A stretch of DNA of 6,329 nucleotides from Bacillota bacterium (GTDB lineage: Bacteria; Bacillota; Sulfobacillia; Sulfobacillales; Sulfobacillaceae): the NCBI GenBank assembly GCA_021820675.1, contig JAKADI010000109.1, positions 1 through 6,329 on the forward strand. Direction: 5' to 3'. The notes under the pieces are model-generated. The model made no database searches. It was not told where the DNA came from and worked only from the letters and a program-made list of their open reading frames with translations. The position numbers and the translations under genes are program-made. Each line of letters begins with the position of its first letter. Position 1 is the stretch's first letter. Below, piece by piece: positions 1 to 5,867 of the stretch.

Positions 1-241
1 CACAGGCTGTCACCGAGCAGGTCTGCCATTAAGAAGAAACGGATGAAGACTCCTTCACCGAACTCGCGGCCATGTATCGTAAATTGATCGCGGCGTTCCC
101 ATTACGGTCATGCGGCGTGTGGCACTCCGAACATGTTCATTCCCTGACATTCAACGGTGCTTTCGCCATTTTATAGCCGCACGCCGAACATAGTTTGCTG
201 CGAGGAAGCCCAGCGAAAGGGTTTTAACCTGGCAATCTAAT
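1..241. other. No confident gene; possible short coding remnant
   Basis: I see no intact gene here. On the plus strand, the frame beginning at base 3 reads nine codons to a TAA at 30-32. It then stays open in the same frame from 33 to 173, ending at TAG 174-176, and the stretch around 'DSFTELAAMYRKLIAAFP' looks protein-like. This could be the tail of a gene entering from the left with a nonsense codon, or chance. An imperfect inverted pair (GGCGTGTGG near 115-123 and CCGCACGCC near 177-185) is also present. I assign no function. Confidence 0.25.
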
Positions 242-506
242 ATAAACACGTTAGTTACTATTTATGACGCTGCTCAAGCATTAGGTATCAATTTCTACAT
301 TGCGTCGTTGGGAACGTGAAGGAAAATTGATGCCAGAGCACACCTCCGGTGGTCATCGGCGTTACGATTTAGCCAAGTTATGCCCCGAACGCGTTGGCGA
401 CGCCCGAATTCTCTATTGTCACAATGCGGATGCTGAAAAGCGGAGGGAGTCTGGGATGACCATGAGCTTCTTCCCCAGTCGGGAGTATCAAGGACGGAGC
501 AGATAA
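242..506 (+). pseudogene. IS607-family serine recombinase (TnpA), frameshifted N-terminal remnant
   Basis: This is the N-terminal MerR-like DNA-binding domain of an IS607-type transposase/resolvase, the enzyme that moves IS607 elements. The reading frame through 263-292 gives 'YDAAQALGIN'. The frame from 294 on gives 'STLRRWEREGKL' and then 'TSGGHRRYDLAKL', the typical helix-turn-helix and wing of this family. The two halves are in different frames, so a single-base shift lies in the T run at 292-294. No ATG is seen in frame upstream; an ATA at 242-244 could be a decayed start. After 'DLAKL' the protein diverges and stops at TAA 504-506. The serine-recombinase catalytic domain (usually about 130-150 residues more) and the partner tnpB are missing. 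It cannot encode an active transposase. Confidence 0.75.
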
Positions 507-570
507 AGTCGAGACGCGGTGGTGAAGGTGTGGATTATCCTACGGGACGGCGTCAAGGATACCTGGGAAT

Positions 571-918
571 TCAGTTAAGTGCATTTAGTTGTGATGCCCG
601 TTGTTGAGCACGGCCCCCCAAGCGACGGGCTAGCCACTCTGAGACAGGCTCCATGAGCATTTCGTTCCAATTGCTACGGCGGTTGTTATGCATATCGACC
701 CACACTTCCTTACGCCGGGGCCATACTGTAACCTCAATTATTCCAGGATGCTTGACGTGGCCCAAATGACAATGCACTGAACCTTTTTTAGACCGGAGTG
801 TCGTGTTCTGCTTAATCACTAACCCAAATTCGTCCGCAAGTTCTTGCATGACGACCAAGATTGCGTCTTCAGTCCACGAATCGAATTTCGGTTCCATGAC
901 GTCGTATGTCATCCGCAA
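571..918 (-). CDS. Small hypothetical protein (115 aa)
   Basis: I do not recognise this protein. The start is chosen as TTG at 918-916 because a perfect AGGAGG (complement of 925-930) sits six bases upstream. The ATG two codons later (912-910) would be 12 bases from that site. The product is about 115 residues and acidic near the N-terminus. It has an amphipathic stretch 'ILVVMQELADEFGLV' followed by a probable beta-rich section containing 'HPGIIEVTVWPRRKEVWVD', then a basic, alanine- and arginine-rich C-terminus. No signal peptide or membrane segment is evident. It points toward the IS607 remnant and is flanked by decayed sequence, so it may be accessory cargo. The strong ribosome-binding site and the plausible protein composition support a real gene. 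The function is unknown. Confidence 0.6.
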   Translation of the reverse strand: MRMTYDVMEPKFDSWTEDAILVVMQELADEFGLVIKQNTTLRSKKGSVHCHLGHVKHPGIIEVTVWPRRKEVWVDMHNNRRSNWNEMLMEPVSEWLARRLGGRAQQRASQLNALN

Positions 919-924
919 TAAGTG

Positions 925-930
925 CCTCCT
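925..930 (-). promoter_or_regulatory. Shine-Dalgarno site deciding a TTG start
   Basis: Reading the minus strand, AGGAGG is followed by a six-base spacer and TTG (918-916). This spacing favours the TTG over the ATG at 912-910 as the start of the 115-residue gene. Confidence 0.55.
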
Positions 931-1136
931 GCTTTGGGTACTCGCAAAAAAGGATACCACCAACGCTGACGGCCTGGCAATGTTCTATAAGTAAGCTGCC
1001 TATGATACCTGAGTATTTGGCAGGCCGTGGAGGCTTTCTCACTCCATGCTCTATCCTCAATATTGGGCGGGTTAGTTCCCTGGGGAGTCAAATAGGCGCT
1101 CCACAACCGCTTGGTAGCCTTATGTGGGTCAAGTGA

Positions 1137-1690
1137 GACATTGTTCATTCTAATAATATACACTGGAACCAAAGGCTACGTTTATTCGTGCCGCTCGTGT
1201 ACTTTGGAGCGCCGTTGTTGCCAGTTTGGCTCCACATTTCGACATTCGCCTGGCATCGCGCCGCACCACTCGTTTGGTGGCTTTATGCCTTCATCTTTGT
1301 GTCACAAGCCTTTGGGCCGTTCGGGGCATTGGCATCCTGGTGCTGGTTTCGGAACTCGAAGTAGCGGGCCAGATCCTCAATTTCGGTCTAGTGATTGCCT
1401 TGCTTGTCTGCCACGTCGAACTCGCGGCCTTCGTCTGGGTGTTGTACCTCTCCTGGATTGTGTCCACGACGGTGTATTTTCTATTGAGTATCAGGCTGCT
1501 GAATGCTTCTCCTCTTGTGTGGCCGTGGCCGTTTCCTGCACCGTTAATCAAACAGTTGGGCAGTTTTGGTGGATGGCTGCAGATTAATCGGCTCTCCAAG
1601 CAGATAACCAACGAGATCGATCGGATTCTTACCGGACTCTATGTGAAGACGGCGGAAGCAGGGGGCTTTCAGATTGCCTATCGGGTGACT
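1137..1690 (+). pseudogene. Wzx-type polysaccharide flippase, interior fragment with frameshift
   Basis: Wzx-type flippases move lipid-linked sugar units across the cytoplasmic membrane. Two frames together give a flippase-like middle section. From about 1165 to about 1340 one frame reads 'FGAPLLPVWLHISTFAW', 'APLVWWLYAFIFVSQAFG' and ends at TAG 1362-1364. From about 1345 a second frame reads 'GQILNFGLVIALLVC', then 'NEIDRILTGLYVKTAEAG' and 'FQIAYRV'. The latter matches the conserved 'nqiDrllLG...aavGyYqiAyR' segment of the family. The pieces correspond roughly to residues 80-260 of a protein that is usually 400-500 residues, so both ends are missing and a frameshift lies near 1335-1360. The hydrophobic runs are transmembrane-like. 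The assignment rests on motif recognition only. Confidence 0.6.
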
Positions 1691-1918
1691 GATTGGCGAT
1701 ACGAAATAGGGATACACCGTACTTACCTCACACCCGAATTATCTCTGTGGCCACAGCGCAAGTGAGGGGTTCAGTTGCCTTGGCATGAAGAATATGATCG
1801 TAATTTTATCAAATCATACATATTTGCTCCTATTGTCACTTTATTGTATTCTTTTCAATATCTTCATAGGAATACTGCTGCGTATGTGGTGGGTGTCATG
1901 CACGGCTTTGTTGAATGA
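1691..1918 (+). pseudogene. Probable C-terminal tail of an envelope protein, possibly a glycosyltransferase, with an in-frame TGA
   Basis: The frame of the preceding flippase fragment continues past 'AYRVTD' into sequence that no longer resembles a flippase. It meets TGA at 1763-1765 and then stays open to TGA at 1916-1918. Across that stop it reads 'HRTYLTPELSLWPQRK', stop, 'GVQLPWHEEYDRNFIKSY', 'IFAPIVTLLYSFQYLHRN' and 'AAYVVGVMHGFVE'. A TGG-to-TGA change (Trp to stop) would restore one continuous protein. The aromatic, basic, partly hydrophobic character is like the C-termini of membrane-associated glycosyltransferases, which suits the flippase context, but I cannot name a family. It appears joined to the flippase piece by a deletion near 1690. 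Confidence 0.35.
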
Positions 1919-2028
1919 TGAAATTGTTGCTGGTATTGGGTAGTCATGGGCGGGAAAAGGATTATCCAGTGACGTCGGCGACCGCTCCAGATTTGTTAAG
2001 TATTATGATAGGACAAAGTGAAAGGTAG
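1918..2028 (+). CDS. Short ORF (36 aa), possible truncated gene start
   Basis: An ATG overlaps the preceding TGA (TGATG, 1916-1920), the arrangement typical of translationally coupled operon genes. The ORF reads 'MKLLLVLGSHGREKDYPV' and ends at TAG 2026-2028, inside the Shine-Dalgarno region of the next gene. The hydrophobic start followed by Gly-Ser resembles the first beta strand of many Rossmann-type or glycosyltransferase proteins, so it may be the stump of a larger lost gene. There is no clear Shine-Dalgarno of its own. It could equally be a chance ORF. Confidence 0.2.
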   Translation: MKLLLVLGSHGREKDYPVTSATAPDLLSIMIGQSER

Positions 2029-2030
2029 GA
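2024..2030 (+). promoter_or_regulatory. Ribosome-binding site deciding a GTG start
   Basis: GGTAGGA lies six bases before GTG 2037-2039. An ATG at 2033-2035 is out of frame and reaches a stop after seven codons, so GTG is the functional start of the thioesterase gene. Confidence 0.6.
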
Positions 2031-2036
2031 CGATGT

Positions 2037-2486
2037 GTGGCACAGCAAGACAATGATCAAAGACCATTGCTTCCCAGTGAGGTGAATGGCTATCCATTTT
2101 ATTCTTGGGCAGGTTTAAAAGTGACGGAGGCGGCTGGGGGACATTCGACCATTGAATTGGATGTTCAACATCATCACCGAGGAGGTGGCGGCACAGACGC
2201 AGTGAATGGTGGGATTGTCGCTTACATGTTTGATGGACTTTTGGGAAGTGCAGTCCGATCCATCTGGACAGCAGATGTCCTTACACAGGTGACGATCACG
2301 TTAAATATCCAATATCTCCGGATGATTCAAGCAAAATCGCGCGTGGTTGGACATGCTCAGGTGGTTCGTCAAGGAGCGAGCACGGTTTTTGTTGATGGCG
2401 AGATTTTTGACGACTCTGGTGCCGCTTGCGCCAAATGCACGGGGATCTATCGTCTATTTCGCAAGAAATCAACGGAACGGCGTTGA
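2037..2486 (+). CDS. PaaI-type hotdog-fold acyl-CoA thioesterase
   Basis: This is a probable cytoplasmic thioesterase that hydrolyses acyl-CoA or aryl-CoA esters to free acid and CoA. The 149-residue length is normal for the PaaI/YdiI-like hotdog family. The signature 'NGGIVAYMFDGLLGSAV' (residues 57-73) corresponds to the family's N/H-G-G turn and the long central helix, with Asp66 in the usual position of the catalytic carboxylate. The strands that follow ('VTITLNIQYLRMI', residues 85-97, and 'STVFVDGEIFDDSGAACAK', about 115-133) complete the hotdog sheet. It starts with GTG, chosen by the GGTAGGA site. It lies immediately after decayed envelope-gene remnants and 257 bases before an unrelated-looking gene, so it may be monocistronic. 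In aromatic-acid catabolism such enzymes rescue stalled CoA thioesters, which would suit the crotonase genes to the right. The substrate cannot be read from sequence. Confidence 0.85.
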   Translation: MAQQDNDQRPLLPSEVNGYPFYSWAGLKVTEAAGGHSTIELDVQHHHRGGGGTDAVNGGIVAYMFDGLLGSAVRSIWTADVLTQVTITLNIQYLRMIQAKSRVVGHAQVVRQGASTVFVDGEIFDDSGAACAKCTGIYRLFRKKSTERR

Positions 2487-2577
2487 GTTAATATCCAAGT
2501 TGGGGGTAAAAACCGTGAGGGGTCTACCCGTGCGGATTAGATCTATCGGCCTACAGTTTGCTGAGGGTTTTGCTATT

Positions 2578-2597
2578 AGGCCATCAAATGATGGCCT
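2578..2597. repeat. Perfect inverted repeat, 9-bp arms and 2-bp centre
   Basis: AGGCCATCA, AA, TGATGGCCT form an exact palindrome of 20 bases. It starts 92 bases after the thioesterase stop and ends 146 bases before the next ATG. No T tract follows, so it is a poor intrinsic terminator by itself. The size and near-continuous symmetry would fit an operator for a dimeric regulator such as a TetR or GntR protein. No second copy was noticed in the window, including upstream of the TetR gene. Confidence 0.5.
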
Positions 2598-2708
2598 GTC
2601 TGAAGCCAATAGTAATGCCGGGTGTAAATGACCTATAGGGTTTCCCCCCAATCCCTAGTCCCATTTTAACATTCATTGTGATGGCGTAATTCGCTCAAGA
2701 AGGACTAA

Positions 2709-2739
2709 TTGACTTATAAGAGTCGTTCACCATTGTAAC
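2709..2739 (+). promoter_or_regulatory. Weak candidate promoter
   Basis: TTGACT (2709-2714) matches the sigma-A -35 consensus at five of six positions. The best -10-like hexamer at a workable distance is TGTAAC (2734-2739), four of six, with a long 19-base spacer. Transcription would then start at or next to the ATG at 2744, giving a leaderless mRNA, which would explain why no Shine-Dalgarno precedes that gene. An alternative -10, TATAAG at 2715-2720, lacks a -35 partner. Confidence 0.25.
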
Positions 2740-2743
2740 TGCA

Positions 2744-4165
2744 ATGATGCTTAAAATTCCTAGAGAGGTGACCAATGTGCTGCATCAACTACTTCGCTGG
2801 GATGATCTTACGGAAAAGCAATTGGAACAGATTGAAGACACACCTCCATCTGAAGCGAGCCGGCTTATAGTGCAGTGGAGACACCAAAATTTCTCTTCCC
2901 CGCGGATCTACCTATTGTTGGCTTTAGCCTCTTCAAGATGGGTCGACCACCGGGGACCTTACATCGGTCATGGAACCTTTAACGGGGGGCCGATGTTACG
3001 CGCTAGTAATTACCTGAGTGCCGAATATCGGAGTTTGGCCTTATTGCACATGACTGTGTACGTGTTGGATCTCTTAAGACATCCAAATTATGGGCCTTAT
3101 TGTATGCAGGAATCCTTTGAGTTGACGGAAACCATGGAACAGCTTCAAACCGGTTTTATTCCGGATGTTGAATCGGGCTCAAAGGCCTTATTATCGGAAC
3201 ACCGTGCGGCTCACTTGGCTAAATCGCTCGGACGGGATGCCCGGGGGTTGATGCTTGAGGCGGCGCTGCGCCAATATCCTGAAAATGAACATCGGCTGTT
3301 GATTGTCCAACGTGCCTTGCAATTTTTAGACGACATCAACGCATGGTCATATGCGGAAGCCTTCTTTCGTCCTGCCGTACAATACCTGGCGAATCGACCT
3401 GATGCTCGCATGGCAAATCAGGTGATGCAAGACTGGGCGGCCCTATCTTACCCGGAACTTGCAAAAAATGTCGAGCACAGTGTCTGTCGTGACCTGATTG
3501 AGAACCTTATCGAATGCGAATACGGAGAGGAACCGGAGATCATAGGCGCGTCGATTAATGCCTATGTAAACGGCAATACCCTACGAGAAGCAATGTCAAT
3601 GGCATCCTCTGCCTTGATGTTAAGGTCAGGATTTGATGCCCACGCTGTCACAGGCATCCATTGCGTTATGGACCTACTGCGAGATGAGAAGTGTCCTGCA
3701 TCCATTCGTGGACTAACATGGCTTCTCGCCCTTTCAGGTTCGCGGACCAGGCGGCAGAAGGCACAACGTGCGCAATGGTCTCAGGTCGCTTCAGCGCGGG
3801 TAGGGTCTTCTGCGGTGACCTTCGAAAGGCTGCGGCAGATCATTCATGAGGATGGCAGTGGTCTGGACGCTGCAGCGGCCACTAGACAAATTCTCCAGAG
3901 TGGAGGGGACCCCACGTCTGTGGCCCGCGAGTTAATGCAAACGAGTCTTGCGACGTCTGATCCCTTTACGGCCATTCACAATGTGAAGATGCTAGGAGGC
4001 CTGTTAAAGGAAACACTGCATTCCCAATGGCCAGAACAAGCGTGGATTCACCTCAGCGCGGGGGCGCGCGTCGTGGCGATGTCGGTTGAACGCTCACAGG
4101 CCATGCAAGACGTCCTGCGCCAGTGGTTGGTTCTGCACCCCGAGTCCCGTTTCTTTCCCCATTAA
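2744..4165 (+). CDS. Unrecognised 473-aa soluble helical protein with histidine motifs
   Basis: I do not recognise the family. The ORF is long, and its protein composition is natural: rich in Leu, Ala, Arg and Glu, with regular amphipathic helices and few long loops. No signal peptide or convincing membrane segment is seen, so it is probably cytoplasmic. Notable segments are 'GPYIGHGTFNGGPMLRAS' (residues 71-88), 'EYRSLALLHMTVYVLDLL' (94-111), 'HAVTGIHCVMDLL' (300-312), 'DPFTAIHNVKMLGGLL' (406-421) and 'WIHLSAGARVVAMS' (434-447). Each of these carries a histidine (76, 102, 300/306, 412, 436) in or beside a predicted helix. This suggests a metal, haem or substrate pocket in an all-helical fold, faintly reminiscent of questin-oxidase-like helical domains, but that resemblance is weak. 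A basic stretch 'SRTRRQKAQR' (333-342) is a likely linker. Two tandem ATGs (2744, 2747) lack a Shine-Dalgarno. It is separated by 210 bases from the regulator gene downstream. Confidence 0.85.
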   Translation: MMLKIPREVTNVLHQLLRWDDLTEKQLEQIEDTPPSEASRLIVQWRHQNFSSPRIYLLLALASSRWVDHRGPYIGHGTFNGGPMLRASNYLSAEYRSLALLHMTVYVLDLLRHPNYGPYCMQESFELTETMEQLQTGFIPDVESGSKALLSEHRAAHLAKSLGRDARGLMLEAALRQYPENEHRLLIVQRALQFLDDINAWSYAEAFFRPAVQYLANRPDARMANQVMQDWAALSYPELAKNVEHSVCRDLIENLIECEYGEEPEIIGASINAYVNGNTLREAMSMASSALMLRSGFDAHAVTGIHCVMDLLRDEKCPASIRGLTWLLALSGSRTRRQKAQRAQWSQVASARVGSSAVTFERLRQIIHEDGSGLDAAAATRQILQSGGDPTSVARELMQTSLATSDPFTAIHNVKMLGGLLKETLHSQWPEQAWIHLSAGARVVAMSVERSQAMQDVLRQWLVLHPESRFFPH

Positions 4166-4375
4166 GTACGGGCTGTTTATATACGGCCAAATGATGTGTG
4201 GAAAGAATCCTGTATAGCAATGGCTCATATTAGACCTTCCCCATGCGGTGCAAATGCTCTAGATAAATAAGATTTTCGCGTCATGTGAGCAGAAAACAAC
4301 GGATCTAAAATGAAGGCGCATCAATCAAACAAACATCCGATCACTTGCGGTGACGACGGTAAGGAAGGTCGCATC
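4166..4375. other. Intergenic region upstream of the TetR gene
   Basis: The region is AT-richer than its neighbours and presumably holds the promoter of the tetR-crotonase operon. I could not find a good paired -35/-10 or a clear palindromic operator. A TAAGAT at 4268-4273 is a possible -10 without a matching -35. An in-frame ATG at 4310 would extend the regulator by 22 residues but has no good Shine-Dalgarno. Confidence 0.4.
4361..4369 (+). promoter_or_regulatory. Ribosome-binding site deciding the TetR start
   Basis: AAGGAAGGT lies six bases before ATG 4376-4378, supporting this start over the in-frame ATG at 4310. With it the protein begins 'MTAYDQRREHVLDGCAQVF', the usual short lead into the TetR DNA-binding domain. 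Confidence 0.6.
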
Positions 4376-4981
4376 ATGACAGCATACGATCAACGTAGAG
4401 AGCATGTATTGGACGGTTGTGCCCAGGTTTTCGCCGAAAAGGGATATGACTCGGCCTCGATTCGTGATATCGCCCGTGCGGTGGAAATGAGTGCCGGCGG
4501 ATTGTACCATTATTGTTCCAATAAACAGGATTTGTTATATCAGGTATGCGACCGGGCCTTTCGCTCTCTTATTGCCCGGTTGGAGGAAGGGCTGTCGCAT
4601 GTCGACGATCCCCAAGAGCGTCTTTACACCGTGTTTGTTACCCATCTCACCTATTTTCTTGACCGTCCTGACGAACTCATAACGTTGACGGAGAATCTGT
4701 CATCGTTAACACCTCCTGGGTCGGCCAAGATTCGGGAATTGCAGCGATGCTATTACGACATCGTGTCGGGTGTGCTGGCATCTTTCCCGGGAATAACCGC
4801 GACGTCGCTGAGAGTGGCGACGATGACTCTCTTTGGATCAATTAACTGGGTTCATACCTGGTACCGGAGGGGTATTGACGGGGGAGCCGATGAGTTGGCT
4901 CGTGTCATGACCGACTTATTTTTAAATGGTTTGGCGCCGGCCTATAAATGTTCACCGTCAAGTCCTAAACATGTGGACTAG
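4376..4981 (+). CDS. TetR/AcrR-family transcriptional regulator
   Basis: This is a dimeric DNA-binding regulator, probably a repressor released by an acyl-CoA or aromatic acyl-CoA ligand. The 201-residue product has a canonical N-terminal TetR domain: 'VFAEKGYDSASIRDIARAV' (residues 18-36), then 'MSAGGLYHYCSNKQDLLYQV' (38-57), with the recognition helix around 39-47. The C-terminal ligand and dimer domain includes 'TLFGSINWVHTWYRRGIDGG' (151-170), a pattern typical of TetR members that control fatty-acid, steroid or aromatic CoA-thioester catabolism (FadR- and KstR2-like). The start was placed at 4376 from its ribosome-binding site. The gene lies 32 bases before the Dch-like gene on the same strand, so it is most likely co-transcribed and autoregulated. 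The effector is inferred from family and context only. Confidence 0.9.
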   Translation: MTAYDQRREHVLDGCAQVFAEKGYDSASIRDIARAVEMSAGGLYHYCSNKQDLLYQVCDRAFRSLIARLEEGLSHVDDPQERLYTVFVTHLTYFLDRPDELITLTENLSSLTPPGSAKIRELQRCYYDIVSGVLASFPGITATSLRVATMTLFGSINWVHTWYRRGIDGGADELARVMTDLFLNGLAPAYKCSPSSPKHVD

Positions 4982-5001
4982 CACCAGGAGAGCGGAGATT
5001 G

Positions 5002-5007
5002 AGGAGG
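5002..5007 (+). promoter_or_regulatory. Shine-Dalgarno site deciding the first crotonase start
   Basis: AGGAGG is six bases from ATG 5014-5016 but directly abuts ATG 5008-5010, and an upstream TTG at 4999 overlaps it. The spacing favours ATG 5014 as the start. Confidence 0.6.
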
Positions 5008-5013
5008 ATGTCT

Positions 5014-5778
5014 ATGGCTCGGGGTATCGAAATAGACCGTCAAGAGCGAACGGTGGTTATTGTGTTGAATTATCCACCATTAAATATTTTACAATTGGAC
5101 CATATTGAAGCCTTGACCGATATTTTCACATCTGTCAAAGCGGATCCTAACGTGGATGTGGTGTGGATGCGGGGGGGCGAAACCAAAGCCTTTTGTGCCG
5201 GGGTATCAATTGCCGACCATTTAAGGGATCGGGCCACTTTGATGCTCGGCGCGTTTCGTCGTCTGAGCGAAACCATGCTTGCTCTGCCCCAAGTGATCAT
5301 GACGGAGGTCTTCGGACCGGTTTTAGGAGGAGGTATGGAACTGGTTTTGCTGAGCGATCTGGTGGTATCGGCCGACGATGCCAAATTTGGCCAACCGGAA
5401 ATTCTATTGGCGGCGACGCCACCCGTGGCAGCCGCTTTGTTGCCGTTTCAGGTCGGTTGGCGCGAGGCGAGTCGGTTGTGCCTTCTGGGTGAAACGGTGG
5501 ATGCGGCCTGGGCTAAGGAACGTGGACTTTTAACCCGCCTTGTTCCCCGTTCCGATCTTCAGAACGCGGCGCAAGGGGTGGTAAATCAACTCTTAAAGAT
5601 GAGTAGTCCCGCACTGCGGACCACAAAACAGATCATGAGAGGGCCGGACGCCTATCCGATTAAAGCGGTGGGATACGGTTTCGATTTGTACCTTTCGGAT
5701 CTCCTACCCACGGATGATTCACAGGAAGGGGTCGAAGCATTCTTGGCCAAGCGCCCACCGGAATGGCAACACCACTAA
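5014..5778 (+). CDS. Crotonase-fold enoyl-CoA hydratase, Dch-like (cyclohexa-1,5-diene-1-carbonyl-CoA hydratase)
   Basis: This is a 254-residue crotonase-superfamily enzyme, a normal length, predicted to add water to a conjugated CoA thioester in the cytoplasm. 'AFCAGVSIADHL' (residues 59-70) forms the first oxyanion-hole loop and CoA site. 'GPVLGGGMELVLLSDLVVSA' (101-120) carries the second oxyanion glycine and Glu109. 'KFGQPEILLAATPPVAAALL' (124-143) carries Glu129. These two glutamates align with the catalytic Glu144 and Glu164 of rat enoyl-CoA hydratase, so hydratase chemistry is expected. The 'AGVxIADH' and 'FGQPEI...PPVAAA' patterns resemble Dch proteins of the benzoyl-CoA pathway, where the product is 6-hydroxycyclohex-1-ene-1-carbonyl-CoA. 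Dch-like annotations are also common in genomes without that pathway, and an enzyme of steroid or ordinary fatty-acid oxidation is the alternative. The gene follows tetR by 32 bases and precedes the ring-hydrolase-like gene by 89. Confidence 0.85.
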   Translation: MARGIEIDRQERTVVIVLNYPPLNILQLDHIEALTDIFTSVKADPNVDVVWMRGGETKAFCAGVSIADHLRDRATLMLGAFRRLSETMLALPQVIMTEVFGPVLGGGMELVLLSDLVVSADDAKFGQPEILLAATPPVAAALLPFQVGWREASRLCLLGETVDAAWAKERGLLTRLVPRSDLQNAAQGVVNQLLKMSSPALRTTKQIMRGPDAYPIKAVGYGFDLYLSDLLPTDDSQEGVEAFLAKRPPEWQHH

Positions 5779-5867
5779 CGTCTAAGAGACTAGCAGGTTT
5801 GGGTTGTTGCAACGTCTTCACGCTATTTCAGATCAGAGGCTATTAGTTATTGGAGGAGGGTTTCGCG
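5779..5867. other. 89-base gap between the two crotonase genes
   Basis: The gap contains the direct repeat AACGTCT (5777-5783, overlapping the stop of the first gene, and 5811-5817) and the 8-base palindrome GTTGCAAC (5806-5813). No terminator-like hairpin with a T tract is seen, so read-through transcription of the pair is expected. A strong ribosome-binding site for the second gene lies at its right end. Confidence 0.4.
5852..5860 (+). promoter_or_regulatory. Strong Shine-Dalgarno of the second crotonase
   Basis: GGAGGAGGG is followed by a seven-base spacer and ATG 5868-5870, a near-ideal Gram-positive ribosome-binding site that fixes the start. Confidence 0.65.

Larger units (their letters stand above)
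2487..2743. other. Intergenic region with one perfect inverted repeat
   Basis: This 257-base gap holds no convincing gene. A frame overlapping the thioesterase tail continues to about 2631 but has no ribosome-binding site and no protein-like pattern. The region contains the inverted repeat at 2578-2597 and a weak promoter candidate at 2709-2739 before the next gene. Confidence 0.6.

Noticed and set aside
909..1172. Minus-strand ORFs upstream of the 115-residue gene
   Set aside because: They overlap that gene's start region, have no Shine-Dalgarno and show no recognisable protein pattern.
1111..1587. 158-residue plus-strand ORF rich in Cys, Arg and Ser
   Set aside because: It is a shadow of the flippase remnant. 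The other two frames give hydrophobic, family-like sequence here, while this one gives an unnatural Cys/Arg/Ser-rich product with no ribosome-binding site.
2033..2056. ATG start four bases before the thioesterase GTG
   Set aside because: It is out of frame and stops after seven codons. The GTG at 2037 has proper spacing from GGTAGGA.
4171..4188. Hairpin GGCTG / CGGCC just after the 473-residue gene, as a terminator
   Set aside because: The stem is only five pairs, one of them G-T, and no T tract follows.
4310..4375. Longer TetR start at ATG 4310
   Set aside because: It adds 22 polar residues not typical of the family and lacks a good ribosome-binding site, whereas ATG 4376 has AAGGAAGGT at six bases.
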